64,000 nucleotides of DNA from Nitrospirota bacterium (GCA_021792185.1 JAJYVD010000001.1:33089-97088); one strand, 5' to 3'. Shown: positions 1 to 7,830, numbered from the stretch's first letter. Translations and numbers: made by a program. Notes: a model not told the origin generated them from the sequence alone.

Positions 1-1385
1 GGCTTTTAGGCTCAGTTGACAACATAGGCGGCACCCTCGGGGGATCAAAGCAGGCTGCCAATCATATGCCGAAGGTGGACAAATATCAGGACGAGCTTGC
101 CAAGAAACACACGAAAATGAAAAAGATAGACTGGAGGGGTGAAAAGGCATATCCGGCTCTCAACAAGAAGTCAGGTGGCGGCTCAATTGCCAACAATGTA
201 GCTACCGGCATTCTTGAAGGCAAGCCCAACGAGATTAAGGTCGCCATCGGGTATATGAATAATTTTGCGTTTTCCTGCACAGGAGCGCAGAGATGGGAAA
301 AGGCAATGGCGAAGATACCGTTCTTTGCCCATCTTACTACGAATGTGGCAGAGATAACGCAGTATGCAGATATAGTCCTTCCGGCAAGGATTACCATGTT
401 TGAGAAATGGGCGTTTGTAAAGCAGAAACAAAACAGGTATGCCCATGTGGCGCTTATACAGCCTGTTGTCGAGCCGATGTGGGATGTAAAGCATGACGAG
501 ACGGAAATGCCTTTCCTTATCGCTGAGAAGCTTAAAGAGAAGGGCTTCCCAAATCTTTATGACTATCTGTCAAATGAGTTCAAAGACCCGGAGACAGGCA
601 TGTCCCCGAAGACAGGTAAGGAGTTTGCGCTCTATTCCGTGAAGTATTACACCTCGCCGGCATGGACCGCCGAAGGCGCCAAGCTTGGAGATAAAATCAA
701 CGGATGGGAAGACTACCGCAACAGAGGCGTATGGAACTCAAACGCGTATGAGTACAAGAAGCGCTGGGGCGGCAAATTCGGCACTGCTTCAAAGAAGTTC
801 GAGTTCTACAGCGAGACCTTGAAAAAGACGCTGACGGACCATGCTGAAAAACACAAAACCGATGTTGACGACATCCTTAAGGTATGTAACTATACCGCAA
901 AGGGTGAACTCGCTTTTGTGCCGCATTATGAGCCTCCTTACAGATTCGGAGACGAAAAGGAGTATCCGTTTACCTTCATCGATTACAAGTCGCGGCTCAA
1001 CAGGGAAGGAAGAAGCCAGAACACTCCGTGGTACTATGAATTCCACAAGGTTGACTTCGGCGATGAAAGCCACGAAGATATGCTCCAGATCAATCCTGCG
1101 GACGCTTCAAAACTCGGCGTCAAAACCGGTGACATGGTTAAAATAACCACTGTAACCGGCAGCTATAATCTGAAAGTGAAGCTGTGGGAAGGCATCCGTC
1201 CGGGCACAGTTGCAAAGTGCTACGGTCAGGGACACTGGGCATACGGCAAAGTGGGGACAAAGGAATTCGGCAAAACTCCGAGGGGCGTAAACAATAACGA
1301 GATAATGCCCTTTGAGACCGAACGTTTGAGCGGCGCTAATGTAAGAAACGGCGGATTTACCGGCGTTAAAATCGAAAAGGCTTAA
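1..1385 (+). CDS. Molybdopterin oxidoreductase catalytic subunit, C-terminal part (cut by window start)
   Basis: The frame is open from base 3 with no start codon required, so this is the 3' part of a larger gene. About 460 residues are visible. They include the late catalytic-domain phrase 'YADIVLPARITMFEK' and a C-terminal molydopterin-dinucleotide-binding beta-barrel ('INPADASKLGVKTGDMVKITT'), both typical of the DMSO-reductase superfamily. The next gene encodes a four-cluster ferredoxin-like subunit and the one after that a TorD-type chaperone, as in respiratory polysulfide/thiosulfate/tetrathionate/arsenate-type reductases. The substrate cannot be assigned without the N-terminal half, which would hold the Mo ligand, the Fe-S site and any Tat signal. 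An internal ATG at base 66 is not the true start. Confidence 0.9.
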   Translation, partial: LLGSVDNIGGTLGGSKQAANHMPKVDKYQDELAKKHTKMKKIDWRGEKAYPALNKKSGGGSIANNVATGILEGKPNEIKVAIGYMNNFAFSCTGAQRWEKAMAKIPFFAHLTTNVAEITQYADIVLPARITMFEKWAFVKQKQNRYAHVALIQPVVEPMWDVKHDETEMPFLIAEKLKEKGFPNLYDYLSNEFKDPETGMSPKTGKEFALYSVKYYTSPAWTAEGAKLGDKINGWEDYRNRGVWNSNAYEYKKRWGGKFGTASKKFEFYSETLKKTLTDHAEKHKTDVDDILKVCNYTAKGELAFVPHYEPPYRFGDEKEYPFTFIDYKSRLNREGRSQNTPWYYEFHKVDFGDESHEDMLQINPADASKLGVKTGDMVKITTVTGSYNLKVKLWEGIRPGTVAKCYGQGHWAYGKVGTKEFGKTPRGVNNNEIMPFETERLSGANVRNGGFTGVKIEKA

Positions 1386-1404
1386 GGAAAGGAGGTAAAA
1401 ATAG

Positions 1405-2193
1405 ATGCCTAAATATGGAATGGTCATAGATTTACAGAAGTGTGTAGGCTGCGGCGCGTGCGCCCTTGCTTGCAAAACAGAGAACAACACTCAGGACAGG
1501 GCAAAAGGCCAGACCTTCAACTGGGCCGATTATCTGATGAAAGCGGAAGGAAAGTTCCCGAACACTAAGTTTGAAGTAAAGCCTGTTCTCTGCAACCACT
1601 GCACCGACGCCCCCTGCGTTAAAGCATGCCCGGTAACCCCTAAGGCAATGCACAAGCACGAAAACGGCATGACGATGTGGAATCAGGAAAGGTGCATCGG
1701 CTGCCGCCGTTGTCAGCAGGCATGTCCTTACAGCGCGGAAGATGTGGATAAAAAAGGCGTGCAGTACAGCGTAATCAGTTTTAACGACTTTAGTGATGAG
1801 GTGCATCCTTTCTATAAGGATAAAAAAGAGGTCGTAGCTGGCTGTACCGCATCAGGAGCGGAGATTTCTCAGAAGGCAGGCGATATGCCCCCTCACAGAA
1901 CACTTTATAAACACTCCGATTACGCGGACGTAAGAGTGGCAGGAAAGGTCGAAAAATGCATGTTCTGCGAGCACAGGGTGCTTAAAGGCGAGCTTCCTAA
2001 CTGTGTTGCGGCATGTCCTGCAAGCGCCAGGGTTTTCGGTGACCAGAACGATCCGAGCAGCGAAATAAGCCGGCTTCTCAAGAAGCATAAGCCTGTTCAA
2101 CTCAAGAACAACAAAGGCGAGACTTTGAAGCCGGGCGAGAAGGGCACAATGCCTAATGTTTACTACATCAGGAGCTTCTCTGTAAGGAAGTAA
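1405..2193 (+). CDS. Four-cluster 4Fe-4S electron-transfer subunit (DmsB/PsrB/NrfC type)
   Basis: This 262-residue protein has cysteine groups at the N-terminus (CVGCGACALAC), in the middle (CNHCTDAPCVKACP and CIGCRRCQQACP) and near the C-terminus (CMFCEH...CVAACP). That is the four-[4Fe-4S] arrangement of the electron-transfer subunit that pairs with a DMSO-reductase-family catalytic subunit. The start is supported by a strong ribosome-binding site (aaaggaggt) before ATG 1405, 19 bases after the upstream gene ends. It should pass electrons between a quinone-reactive membrane subunit, not visible here, and the molybdenum subunit. It has no signal peptide, which fits co-export with a Tat-targeted partner. 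Confidence 0.93.
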   Translation: MPKYGMVIDLQKCVGCGACALACKTENNTQDRAKGQTFNWADYLMKAEGKFPNTKFEVKPVLCNHCTDAPCVKACPVTPKAMHKHENGMTMWNQERCIGCRRCQQACPYSAEDVDKKGVQYSVISFNDFSDEVHPFYKDKKEVVAGCTASGAEISQKAGDMPPHRTLYKHSDYADVRVAGKVEKCMFCEHRVLKGELPNCVAACPASARVFGDQNDPSSEISRLLKKHKPVQLKNNKGETLKPGEKGTMPNVYYIRSFSVRK

Positions 2194-2210
2194 ATTGTAA
2201 CACTTAATAT

Positions 2211-2298
2211 GGAGCAATGGAGTGACGGAGCAGCGGCATGAACCGCTTGCCCCATTGCTCCGATTTTTTTTCTCAACACTCCAATGCTCCAATACTCC
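2211..2298 (+). repeat. Hairpin-forming short-period repeat, terminator-like
   Basis: The ascending arm at 2211-2236 repeats GGAG-containing units. Its first ten bases (ggagcaatgg) are exactly complementary to 2252-2261, and an inner stem forms around 2232-2248. A run of eight T follows at about 2264-2271, so the first part can act as a rho-independent terminator for the Fe-S subunit gene. A second descending array (ctccaat/ctccaata units) runs to 2298, just before the TorD-like gene. Confidence 0.75.
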
Positions 2299-2315
2299 AA
2301 ACAATAGAGGTGGAT

Positions 2316-2996
2316 GTGAATATCTCACAGCAACTTGTAGATTATGAGCAGGCAAGAAGTAATTGCTATAAGCTTTTTGCCGCATGTTTTTACCAGCCTC
2401 AAAAAGATATTTTTGTGAGGGAAAGGTTATTTGAGAATCTTTCACTGCTCTTAAAACAGGCCTGCCCTGATGCCGTAGTGTTTTCTGAAGAAATGGGCGG
2501 AACAATTTTAAATTACAGCAATGAAGACCTTCTTATCGATTATGCTAAACTATTTGTCGGTCCAAATGAGCTTTTGGCGCCGCCGTATGGCTCAGTGTAT
2601 CTTGACGGCGAAAGGCGCGTCATGGGCAACTCGACGATAGAGGTCGTAAAAACATATAAAGACGAAGGCCTTGCGATAGACGAAAATTTCAAGGAACTGC
2701 CTGACCATATAGCCGTTGAGCTTGAGTTTATGTATTATCTCATTTTCAAGGAGATAGAAGCGCTGGAAAGCTCTGACGATAAAAAAGCTGCCCATTTTAT
2801 AGAGGTTCAGGAGATGTTTCTGCACAGGTTTTTAGGGAGATGGGTCAAGCCGTTCTGCGATGCAATAACCGAAGGGACGGAAAACGAATTTTACAAGGCA
2901 TTGGCAGGATGTCTGTCAACCTTTGTCGTTAAATCCGCTGTGCCTGATGAGTTGAAGGCTCTTGTTTCTGAGAAAATGCAAAACACGCTTAACTAA
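2316..2996 (+). CDS. TorD/DmsD-family molybdoenzyme maturation chaperone
   Basis: The all-helical TorD-family signature is visible: 'DYAKLFVGPNELLAPPYGSVYLD', 'VMGNST' and 'PDHIAVELEFMYYL'. These proteins hold the apo-molybdoenzyme and its Tat signal until the cofactor is inserted, here presumably the catalytic subunit encoded at the window start. An in-frame ATG at 2238 lies inside the upstream hairpin repeat. GTG 2316 is preferred because 'agagg' precedes it at good spacing and homology begins just after it (ISQQLVDYEQAR). The stop codon directly abuts the next start. Confidence 0.88.
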   Translation: MNISQQLVDYEQARSNCYKLFAACFYQPQKDIFVRERLFENLSLLLKQACPDAVVFSEEMGGTILNYSNEDLLIDYAKLFVGPNELLAPPYGSVYLDGERRVMGNSTIEVVKTYKDEGLAIDENFKELPDHIAVELEFMYYLIFKEIEALESSDDKKAAHFIEVQEMFLHRFLGRWVKPFCDAITEGTENEFYKALAGCLSTFVVKSAVPDELKALVSEKMQNTLN

Positions 2997-4010
2997 ATGA
3001 TTAAAGAGAAGGTAATAGATAAGCTTGCCGGTTCTGCCGAATCCATAAGCAGCGACCGTTCCCGTTGCATGAGGATGCGTTTCAACCGCAATGAATGCAA
3101 CCGGTGCGTAGAACAGTGCCGGTCCGAGGCGATAACAATATATGAAGATGTAACAATCGACGATTCAAACTGCTCCGCCTGCATGCTTTGCGTATCCGCA
3201 TGCCCATCGGACTGCTTTGAAATAAAAGGGCATGATTTTTATTCTTTAATCGGCAAACTCAGAAAAATCGGAAACTCTATAGGCTCTCCGGTATTAGGGT
3301 GCAGGAACAATACAAAAAAACCTAATCACGCAAAGACATACTGTTTCGGCTATTTATCGGAGGAGCATATAATATCCCTTTATTTATACATGCAGAATCC
3401 GCTGCAAATAGACATGACCGGGTGCGCGGACTGCAAAAACGGCTTTATAGCCGATACACTTAAAAAAAGGATAGCCGCTATCGAAACAAAAACCTCGCTG
3501 AAAATCTCCGACAGGATAAAACCGGTAAGAAACATAGCCGAACTCGACTTTCAGGATATTTCATACGACAGGCGCAGTTTTTTTAAAGCCATAAAGAACT
3601 TAACATTTATTCAAGCGGCAGGACTCTTTGACGATGAAGACAACATCGAACATACGCAGTCATATTCGGCCAAAAAACTGCCGTTTAAGCGGGAACTGAT
3701 GAACAGGGCGATCAAGATACTCTCCGAAGAAACATGCAATGCGGTATTGAAGCATTATTACTACACTGTCAATGTTAAGGAAACCTGCAACAACTGTTTC
3801 GCGTGCATAGGCATGTGTCCCACAGGCGCACTGAAGATAGAAAATAAGGATGACGACAGGGAACTCTTCTTCAGCAGTTCTCTTTGCAACGGATGCGGCC
3901 TCTGCAGGGATTTCTGCATGGCCTGTTCCGTGAATATAGAAAAAGGATTTTCGGGTGACAACCCGTTTGAATTTTACAGCGCTAAAAACATATTATTATG
4001 CGAGGTTTAA
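2997..4010 (+). CDS. Multi-cluster 4Fe-4S protein of the molybdoenzyme cluster, role unknown
   Basis: This 337-residue cytoplasmic protein has an N-terminal pair of cysteine clusters (CNRCVEQCRSEA; CSACMLCVSACPSDC), single cysteines in the middle (LGCRNN, GCADCKNG) and a C-terminal ferredoxin pair (CNNCFACIGMCPTG; CNGCGLCRDFCMACS). The start ATG directly follows the TorD gene's stop codon, implying translational coupling. Co-location with a chaperone, an FmdE-like protein and molybdenum genes suggests cofactor or Fe-S maturation, or electron supply to a formate/polysulfide-type enzyme. I do not recognise a named family beyond the 4Fe-4S dicluster domains. Confidence 0.8.
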   Translation: MIKEKVIDKLAGSAESISSDRSRCMRMRFNRNECNRCVEQCRSEAITIYEDVTIDDSNCSACMLCVSACPSDCFEIKGHDFYSLIGKLRKIGNSIGSPVLGCRNNTKKPNHAKTYCFGYLSEEHIISLYLYMQNPLQIDMTGCADCKNGFIADTLKKRIAAIETKTSLKISDRIKPVRNIAELDFQDISYDRRSFFKAIKNLTFIQAAGLFDDEDNIEHTQSYSAKKLPFKRELMNRAIKILSEETCNAVLKHYYYTVNVKETCNNCFACIGMCPTGALKIENKDDDRELFFSSSLCNGCGLCRDFCMACSVNIEKGFSGDNPFEFYSAKNILLCEV

Positions 4011-4016
4011 AACACA

Positions 4017-4592
4017 ATGGACTTTGAATCGCTTCTTAACGAATCCGTAAAAATACACGGCCATCTCTGCCCCGGGCAGGTGCTTGGAGTAAAGATGTCC
4101 ATGCTCGGGCTGAAAAAAGCGGGCATAGAGGAGCCTAAAGGCAAAGACAGGAAGAATATCATTGTTTTTGTCGAGATGGATAGATGCGCCACAGACGCCG
4201 TTCAATCCGTAACAGGATGCAGCCTTGGCCATAGAACAATGAAATTTATGGATTACGGCAAGATGGCGGCTACCTTTGTAAATTTAAAAACAGGCAAAGC
4301 CGTAAGGGTAATAGCCAAAGAAGAAGCGAGAGATAAGGCGAAGGAATATTTTCCTGATATACAGGACAAATACAAAGCCCAGCTTGAGGCATACAAAATA
4401 ATGTCCGACGAAGACCTCTTTGACTTAATGGACGTAAAGGTAGAGATAAAGCCCCAGGACATGCCCGGAAGGCCGATGAAAAGGGTTAAATGCGAAGGCT
4501 GCGGGGAATATGTGCAGGATATGAGGGACGTCAGCAAGGAAGGAAAAGTATTATGCGTGGCGTGCGCTGAGGGAGGATATTACAGAAAGTGA
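4017..4592 (+). CDS. FmdE-like protein with C-terminal zinc ribbon
   Basis: The first ~140 residues match the FmdE family (formylmethanofuran dehydrogenase subunit E), with the HGHLCPGQVLGVKM motif and the 'DRCATDAVQSVTGCSLG' cysteine segment. The last ~45 residues form a treble/zinc-ribbon module with two cysteine pairs (CEGCGEY and CVACAEGGYY). In bacteria these proteins sit with molybdenum or tungsten enzymes and are not evidence of methanogenesis. The exact reaction is unknown; a role in metal or molybdopterin handling is inferred from the neighbours. The stop codon overlaps the next start. Confidence 0.85.
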   Translation: MDFESLLNESVKIHGHLCPGQVLGVKMSMLGLKKAGIEEPKGKDRKNIIVFVEMDRCATDAVQSVTGCSLGHRTMKFMDYGKMAATFVNLKTGKAVRVIAKEEARDKAKEYFPDIQDKYKAQLEAYKIMSDEDLFDLMDVKVEIKPQDMPGRPMKRVKCEGCGEYVQDMRDVSKEGKVLCVACAEGGYYRK

Positions 4593-4903
4593 AGACAAGC
4601 CTCTCGGTGAATGACAACATCATCCCGTTGAACGAATTTACTCAAAACTACATTGCCAATATATTGTGCGGCATAGCACGCTCATTCGGAATCGATTCGG
4701 ATGCCGTAACCGTGCGGGTCGATGCCGAGGGGTTCCATGTTCATACCGTCAGTGGAGAAATAGATATATCAAAAAAAGAGTTCGCAAAACAACTTATAGA
4801 GAGCACGGTCAAGGGTATGCTGTCGCCCCTGAAAGGGGTATTCTGGATGCAGGATATTACGATTACGAGCAAAATAGACGTGATGGGTCATAATCCGCAA
4901 TAA
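4589..4903 (+). CDS. Small conserved-looking protein of unknown function
   Basis: This 104-residue soluble protein starts at GTG 4589, overlapping the FmdE-like gene's stop by four bases and preceded by 'gggagga'. It has no cysteine cluster apart from one Cys in 'NILCGIARSFG', and alternates beta strands (AVTVRVDAEGFHVHTVSGEIDI) with a helix (KEFAKQLIESTVKGML). Position and coupling suggest it belongs to the molybdoenzyme cluster. I do not recognise its family. Confidence 0.7.
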   Translation: MKTSLSVNDNIIPLNEFTQNYIANILCGIARSFGIDSDAVTVRVDAEGFHVHTVSGEIDISKKEFAKQLIESTVKGMLSPLKGVFWMQDITITSKIDVMGHNPQ

Positions 4904-5075
4904 CATAAAGTGGAAGCCCGCTTCAACGCCTTTATAAGTGTTGTTTTTTTATGCAGAACAAAGATGGTATGTGTTTCATCGAAATAGATTCCGCCGATGC
5001 GGAGTACGAGCATAAGAGAGTGTGTTTAAGAAATTCTATCGATAAAGTCATTGAAGCAGACTTCCACTTTATGTT
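4902..5075 (+). repeat. Dispersed ~170-bp element, copy 1 (long terminal inverted repeats)
   Basis: Ends at 4902-4933 and 5043-5075 are near-perfect inverted repeats of about 32 bases. The core matches a second copy at 28887-29054 in the same orientation relative to transcription; a 36-base stretch from 4919 is identical except for one T in a poly-T run. A 48-codon reading frame (4951-5097) runs through the core, but the second copy has a one-base deletion in that frame, which argues against a conserved protein. It may be a MITE-like insertion or a structured RNA. Confidence 0.8.
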
Positions 5076-5100
5076 GAGATACTTTGCTTACAATTAGGGG

Positions 5101-5130
5101 TTGCGGATAAGTAGTCTTTTTTATTATAAT
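5101..5130 (+). promoter_or_regulatory. Promoter of modE-like gene
   Basis: TTGCGG (5101-5106), an 18-base spacer and a perfect TATAAT (5125-5130) lie directly before ATG 5136. The start codon is six bases from the -10 box and no ribosome-binding site is present, so the transcript would be leaderless. Confidence 0.6.
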
Positions 5131-5135
5131 GCGTT

Positions 5136-5489
5136 ATGCAAAAAAGTCATAGCGGTATAGAGATCAAATCGAAGCTCTGGATAGAGGTGGACGGAGAGCC
5201 CGTCTTCGGCAGGGGCAGGAGATTTCTGCTTAATGCGATTGATAAATACGGCTCCATAAATCAGGCGGCAAAAGAGATAAATATTTCATACAGGAAGGCA
5301 TGGGGCCATATAAAGGCGATGGAAGAGAGGCTCGGCATAAAGCTGGTCGAAAGGCAGGCCGGAGGCAAAAACGGCGGCGGAGCGGCCATTACAAAAGATG
5401 CCAGGAAATTTTTAAAACAGTATGCGTTGATGGAAGAAGGCATAAGAGATATTGTTGATGAAAAATTTGGAAAAATATTTAAAAAATAA
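5136..5489 (+). CDS. modE: ModE-type molybdate-responsive regulator, N-terminal domain only
   Basis: The 117 residues form a winged helix with the ModE/LysR-like phrase 'GRGRRFLLNAIDKYGSINQAAKEINISYRKAWGHIKAMEERLG' followed by 'GGKNGGGAAITKDARKFL'. Classical ModE carries two molybdate-binding MOP domains after this; they are absent here, so molybdate sensing would need another protein or does not occur. It probably controls the permease gene it overlaps (by 32 bases) and the adjacent molybdenum genes. Confidence 0.88.
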   Translation: MQKSHSGIEIKSKLWIEVDGEPVFGRGRRFLLNAIDKYGSINQAAKEINISYRKAWGHIKAMEERLGIKLVERQAGGKNGGGAAITKDARKFLKQYALMEEGIRDIVDEKFGKIFKK

Positions 5490-6606
5490 GACGCAGCGAT
5501 TTTTATGGGACGTATCAGGCGCATTCGGTGATATAGGCGTTTTATTCCCGATAGCCATTGCCTTGATTGTAAAGAACGGGTTTAACCCTACGGCATTATT
5601 TCTTATGGCGGGCCTTTTTTATATTGCTTCCGCCTTTTACTTTAAGATAACAATGCCTGTCCAGCCGCTTAAGGCAATGGCTGCTATAGCGATTGCAAGC
5701 GGCTTGAGTTATGAGGTAATAAATGCCGCCGGCATTGTAATGGGAATTATTTTGTTCCTGCTGGCCTTCAGCGGTATAAGCTCAAGGCTCGGCAGTCTTT
5801 TCCCCGTATCCGTCATCAGGGGAATACAATTCGGGCTTGGCATTATGCTTGTTAAGGCGGCATTTAATCTTATAAACAGTGAGGTTTATCTTGCTGTTTT
5901 TGCAGGCGCATTGCTTGTTGCAAGCATCTTTCTAATTAAAAAGATACCGCCGCTCATCCCGCTCTTAATAATCGGGATAGTTTTTTCTTTAGGGGGAATA
6001 AAGTTGTCTGCAATCGGGCCCATAGCGTTAAAACCCGGCATGCCGGACATAGACGCTTTATGGAAGGGATTTACAATTCTGGTCCTGCCCCAGATAGCGT
6101 TAACACTCGGCAATGCCATAGTTGCAACAGAAGCCACCGGCAAATTGCTTTATGGCAAAAAAGCAGAAAGACTCAATCTCAAAACCATCCCCATAAGCAT
6201 GGGTATCGCAAATATTGCTTCCGGCATAACCGGCGGCGCTCCCATGTGTCATGGATGCGGAGGCCTTACAGCTCACAACAAGTTTGGGGCAACCGGTGAA
6301 AGGTCAGGATATATCATTGGATTTACACTTATAGTAATTGCACTTTTATTCGGGCGCTCAGCTTTATCTATGGTTTCTGCATTTCCATCCGCTGTCTTGG
6401 GCGTTTTACTCTGCTATGTGGGGATACAGCATTCATTGTTCATTAAGGACATTATTGGAGATAGAAAGGCAATGTTTGTGGCGCTGACAGTTGCGCTGTC
6501 GGGATTTATAGCTAATAACCTTACCGTAGGTTTTCTTTTGGGATTAGGAATGCATTACAGCTTAATAGGGCTGAGAACAATTTTAAAATATTTTGAGAGG
6601 GAATAG
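5458..6606 (+). CDS. MOT1-type molybdate (sulfate-like) permease
   Basis: This 382-residue membrane protein has about ten hydrophobic segments. Its signature is 'SGAFGDIGVLFPIAIAL' near the N-terminus and 'GGAPMCHGCGGLTAHNKFGAT' around residue 260, which are the two conserved motifs of the MOT1/SulP-related molybdate transporter family. It starts at ATG 5458 inside the end of the modE-like gene. Together with the ModE-like regulator and the MoeA-like protein, it should import molybdate for the molybdoenzymes of this locus, replacing the usual ModABC transporter. Selectivity for molybdate over sulfate is inferred from family and context. Confidence 0.87.
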   Translation: MKNLEKYLKNKTQRFLWDVSGAFGDIGVLFPIAIALIVKNGFNPTALFLMAGLFYIASAFYFKITMPVQPLKAMAAIAIASGLSYEVINAAGIVMGIILFLLAFSGISSRLGSLFPVSVIRGIQFGLGIMLVKAAFNLINSEVYLAVFAGALLVASIFLIKKIPPLIPLLIIGIVFSLGGIKLSAIGPIALKPGMPDIDALWKGFTILVLPQIALTLGNAIVATEATGKLLYGKKAERLNLKTIPISMGIANIASGITGGAPMCHGCGGLTAHNKFGATGERSGYIIGFTLIVIALLFGRSALSMVSAFPSAVLGVLLCYVGIQHSLFIKDIIGDRKAMFVALTVALSGFIANNLTVGFLLGLGMHYSLIGLRTILKYFERE

Positions 6607-6614
6607 GAGGCTTT

Positions 6615-7742
6615 ATGTGCGATATTCAAGGCTCGGACACGAGGAACAGGCTCGGCGTTAAAACAATCCCGGTAGAAGAAGCCGTGGGCATGGTATTGGC
6701 CCACGACATCACGGAGATAAAACAGGAGGATTTTAAGGGCAGGGCATTCAAAAAAGGCCATATAGTCAAAGAAGAGGATATAAGCCGCCTCCAGAGGCTC
6801 GGTAAGGAAAACCTGTTTGTCCTGAATATAGCCGAAGATGAGGTTCACGAGGATGACGCCGCCTACGCGATGGCGAACGCCTTAATGGGAAAGGGAGTGA
6901 AAATGGAGGGCGAGCCGAAAGAGGGCAAGATAAACATTATCGCGGACAGGGACGGGCTTCTGAAAATAAACAAAGACGAGCTTTTCAGGTTCAACATGCT
7001 CGGAGATGTAATGTGCGCGACGCTTCATAACAACACTCCTGTAAGAAAAGGCCAGCTTGTCGGGGGGACAAGGGCGATACCTCTGGTAGTAAAAAAGAAC
7101 ATCGTGGAAGATGCGGTCGCGACAGCAGGCGGCAAAAATGTAATTGAAGTCAAGAAATTCAGAAAGCCTAAGGTCGGGGTGGTCATTACAGGCAACGAGG
7201 TTTATTACGGAAGGATAAAGGACGCGTTCGCTCCGGTCATTACAAAAAAGATAAAGTCATTCGATGGGGAGATCGTCGGCATATACTATGCTCCGGACGA
7301 TGAAGGTTTTATAGAAGCCCGCTTAAAAGAGCTTGTCGAAGCCGGAGCGGATTTGCTGATTACTACCGGCGGCATGTCCGTAGACCCGGATGACGTAACT
7401 CGGTTTGCCATAAGGAACTTTGGCGCGGAAGATATATCATACGGCTCTGCTGTGCTTCCGGGCGCGATGTTTTTAGTCGCATATATTAGTGCGGAAGAGC
7501 AGAAGAGCGGAAGAGCGGGAGTAACTTCCGAACTTCCGAACTTCCGAACTTCCGAGCCAATACCCATACTTGGCATTCCCGCCTGCGGCATGTATCATAA
7601 AACAACCATATTTGATTTGATATTACCGAGGGTGCTTGCCGGGGAAAAGATTACAAGAAAAGAGCTTGCCGAATTAGGGCACGGCGGATTATGCCTTAAC
7701 TGCAAGGAATGCAGGTATCCCGTATGTCCTTTCGGGAAATAG
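6615..7742 (+). CDS. MoeA/MoaB-fold molybdopterin-binding protein with C-terminal cysteine cluster
   Basis: The central region carries the MoCF_biosynth fold ('KVGVVITGNEVYYGRIKDAF', 'ADLLITTGGMSVDPDDVTRFAI', 'LPGAMFLV'), which binds molybdopterin or adenylylated molybdopterin during molybdate insertion. The N-terminus resembles MoeA ('VEEAVGMVLAHDITEI'). The C-terminus has a CLNCKECRYPVCPFGK cysteine array not found in canonical MoeA, possibly a metal site. Residues ~293-314 are an in-frame insertion encoded by an octamer repeat hairpin (7491-7556) that interrupts the segment just before 'PILGIPACGMYHKT'. RBS 'aggagg' precedes ATG 6615. Confidence 0.85.
   Translation: MCDIQGSDTRNRLGVKTIPVEEAVGMVLAHDITEIKQEDFKGRAFKKGHIVKEEDISRLQRLGKENLFVLNIAEDEVHEDDAAYAMANALMGKGVKMEGEPKEGKINIIADRDGLLKINKDELFRFNMLGDVMCATLHNNTPVRKGQLVGGTRAIPLVVKKNIVEDAVATAGGKNVIEVKKFRKPKVGVVITGNEVYYGRIKDAFAPVITKKIKSFDGEIVGIYYAPDDEGFIEARLKELVEAGADLLITTGGMSVDPDDVTRFAIRNFGAEDISYGSAVLPGAMFLVAYISAEEQKSGRAGVTSELPNFRTSEPIPILGIPACGMYHKTTIFDLILPRVLAGEKITRKELAELGHGGLCLNCKECRYPVCPFGK
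7491..7556 (+). repeat. In-frame octamer repeat hairpin inside the MoeA-like gene
   Basis: Four units of gcggaaga-type octamers (7491-7522) are followed at once by four exact copies of aacttccg (7523-7554). The cggaag and cttccg cores are complementary, so the block folds as a hairpin. It adds about 22 residues without breaking the frame. Confidence 0.9.
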
Positions 7743-7798
7743 GCTAATAGGCTATAGACACGATTCAGGCAATAAAAACCTATAACTATCGCCTGTTC
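7738..7798 (+). repeat. Intergenic short-period hairpin repeat
   Basis: 'aggctaataggctatag' on the left (7741-7757) and 'cctataactatcgcctg' on the right (7779-7795) are imperfect inverted arrays of the aggc.ata type that recurs at 21772 and 43673. It lies between the MoeA-like gene's stop and the next promoter and may help end transcription. Confidence 0.6.
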
Positions 7799-7801
7799 TA
7801 T

Positions 7802-7830
7802 TTGACAGGACACCGCTTTTTTGATATTCT
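7802..7830 (+). promoter_or_regulatory. Promoter of outer-membrane protein gene
   Basis: TTGACA (7802-7807), a 17-base spacer and TGA-TATTCT (extended -10, 7825-7830) lie upstream. ATG 7839 follows eight bases later without a ribosome-binding site, consistent with a leaderless start. Confidence 0.65.

Noticed and set aside
2238..2315. Longer TorD-like protein starting at ATG 2238
   Set aside because: Those residues are encoded by the repeat hairpin and lack family similarity; GTG 2316 has an RBS and fits the family start.
4017..4592. FmdE-like protein as evidence of methanogenesis
   Set aside because: Bacterial homologs are common near molybdoenzymes and no other formylmethanofuran dehydrogenase subunit is present here.
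7491..7556. Exact aacttccg x4 array as a possible CRISPR or phage attachment repeat
   Set aside because: Units are only 8 bases, have no spacers and lie inside an open gene; they belong to the hairpin repeat family.
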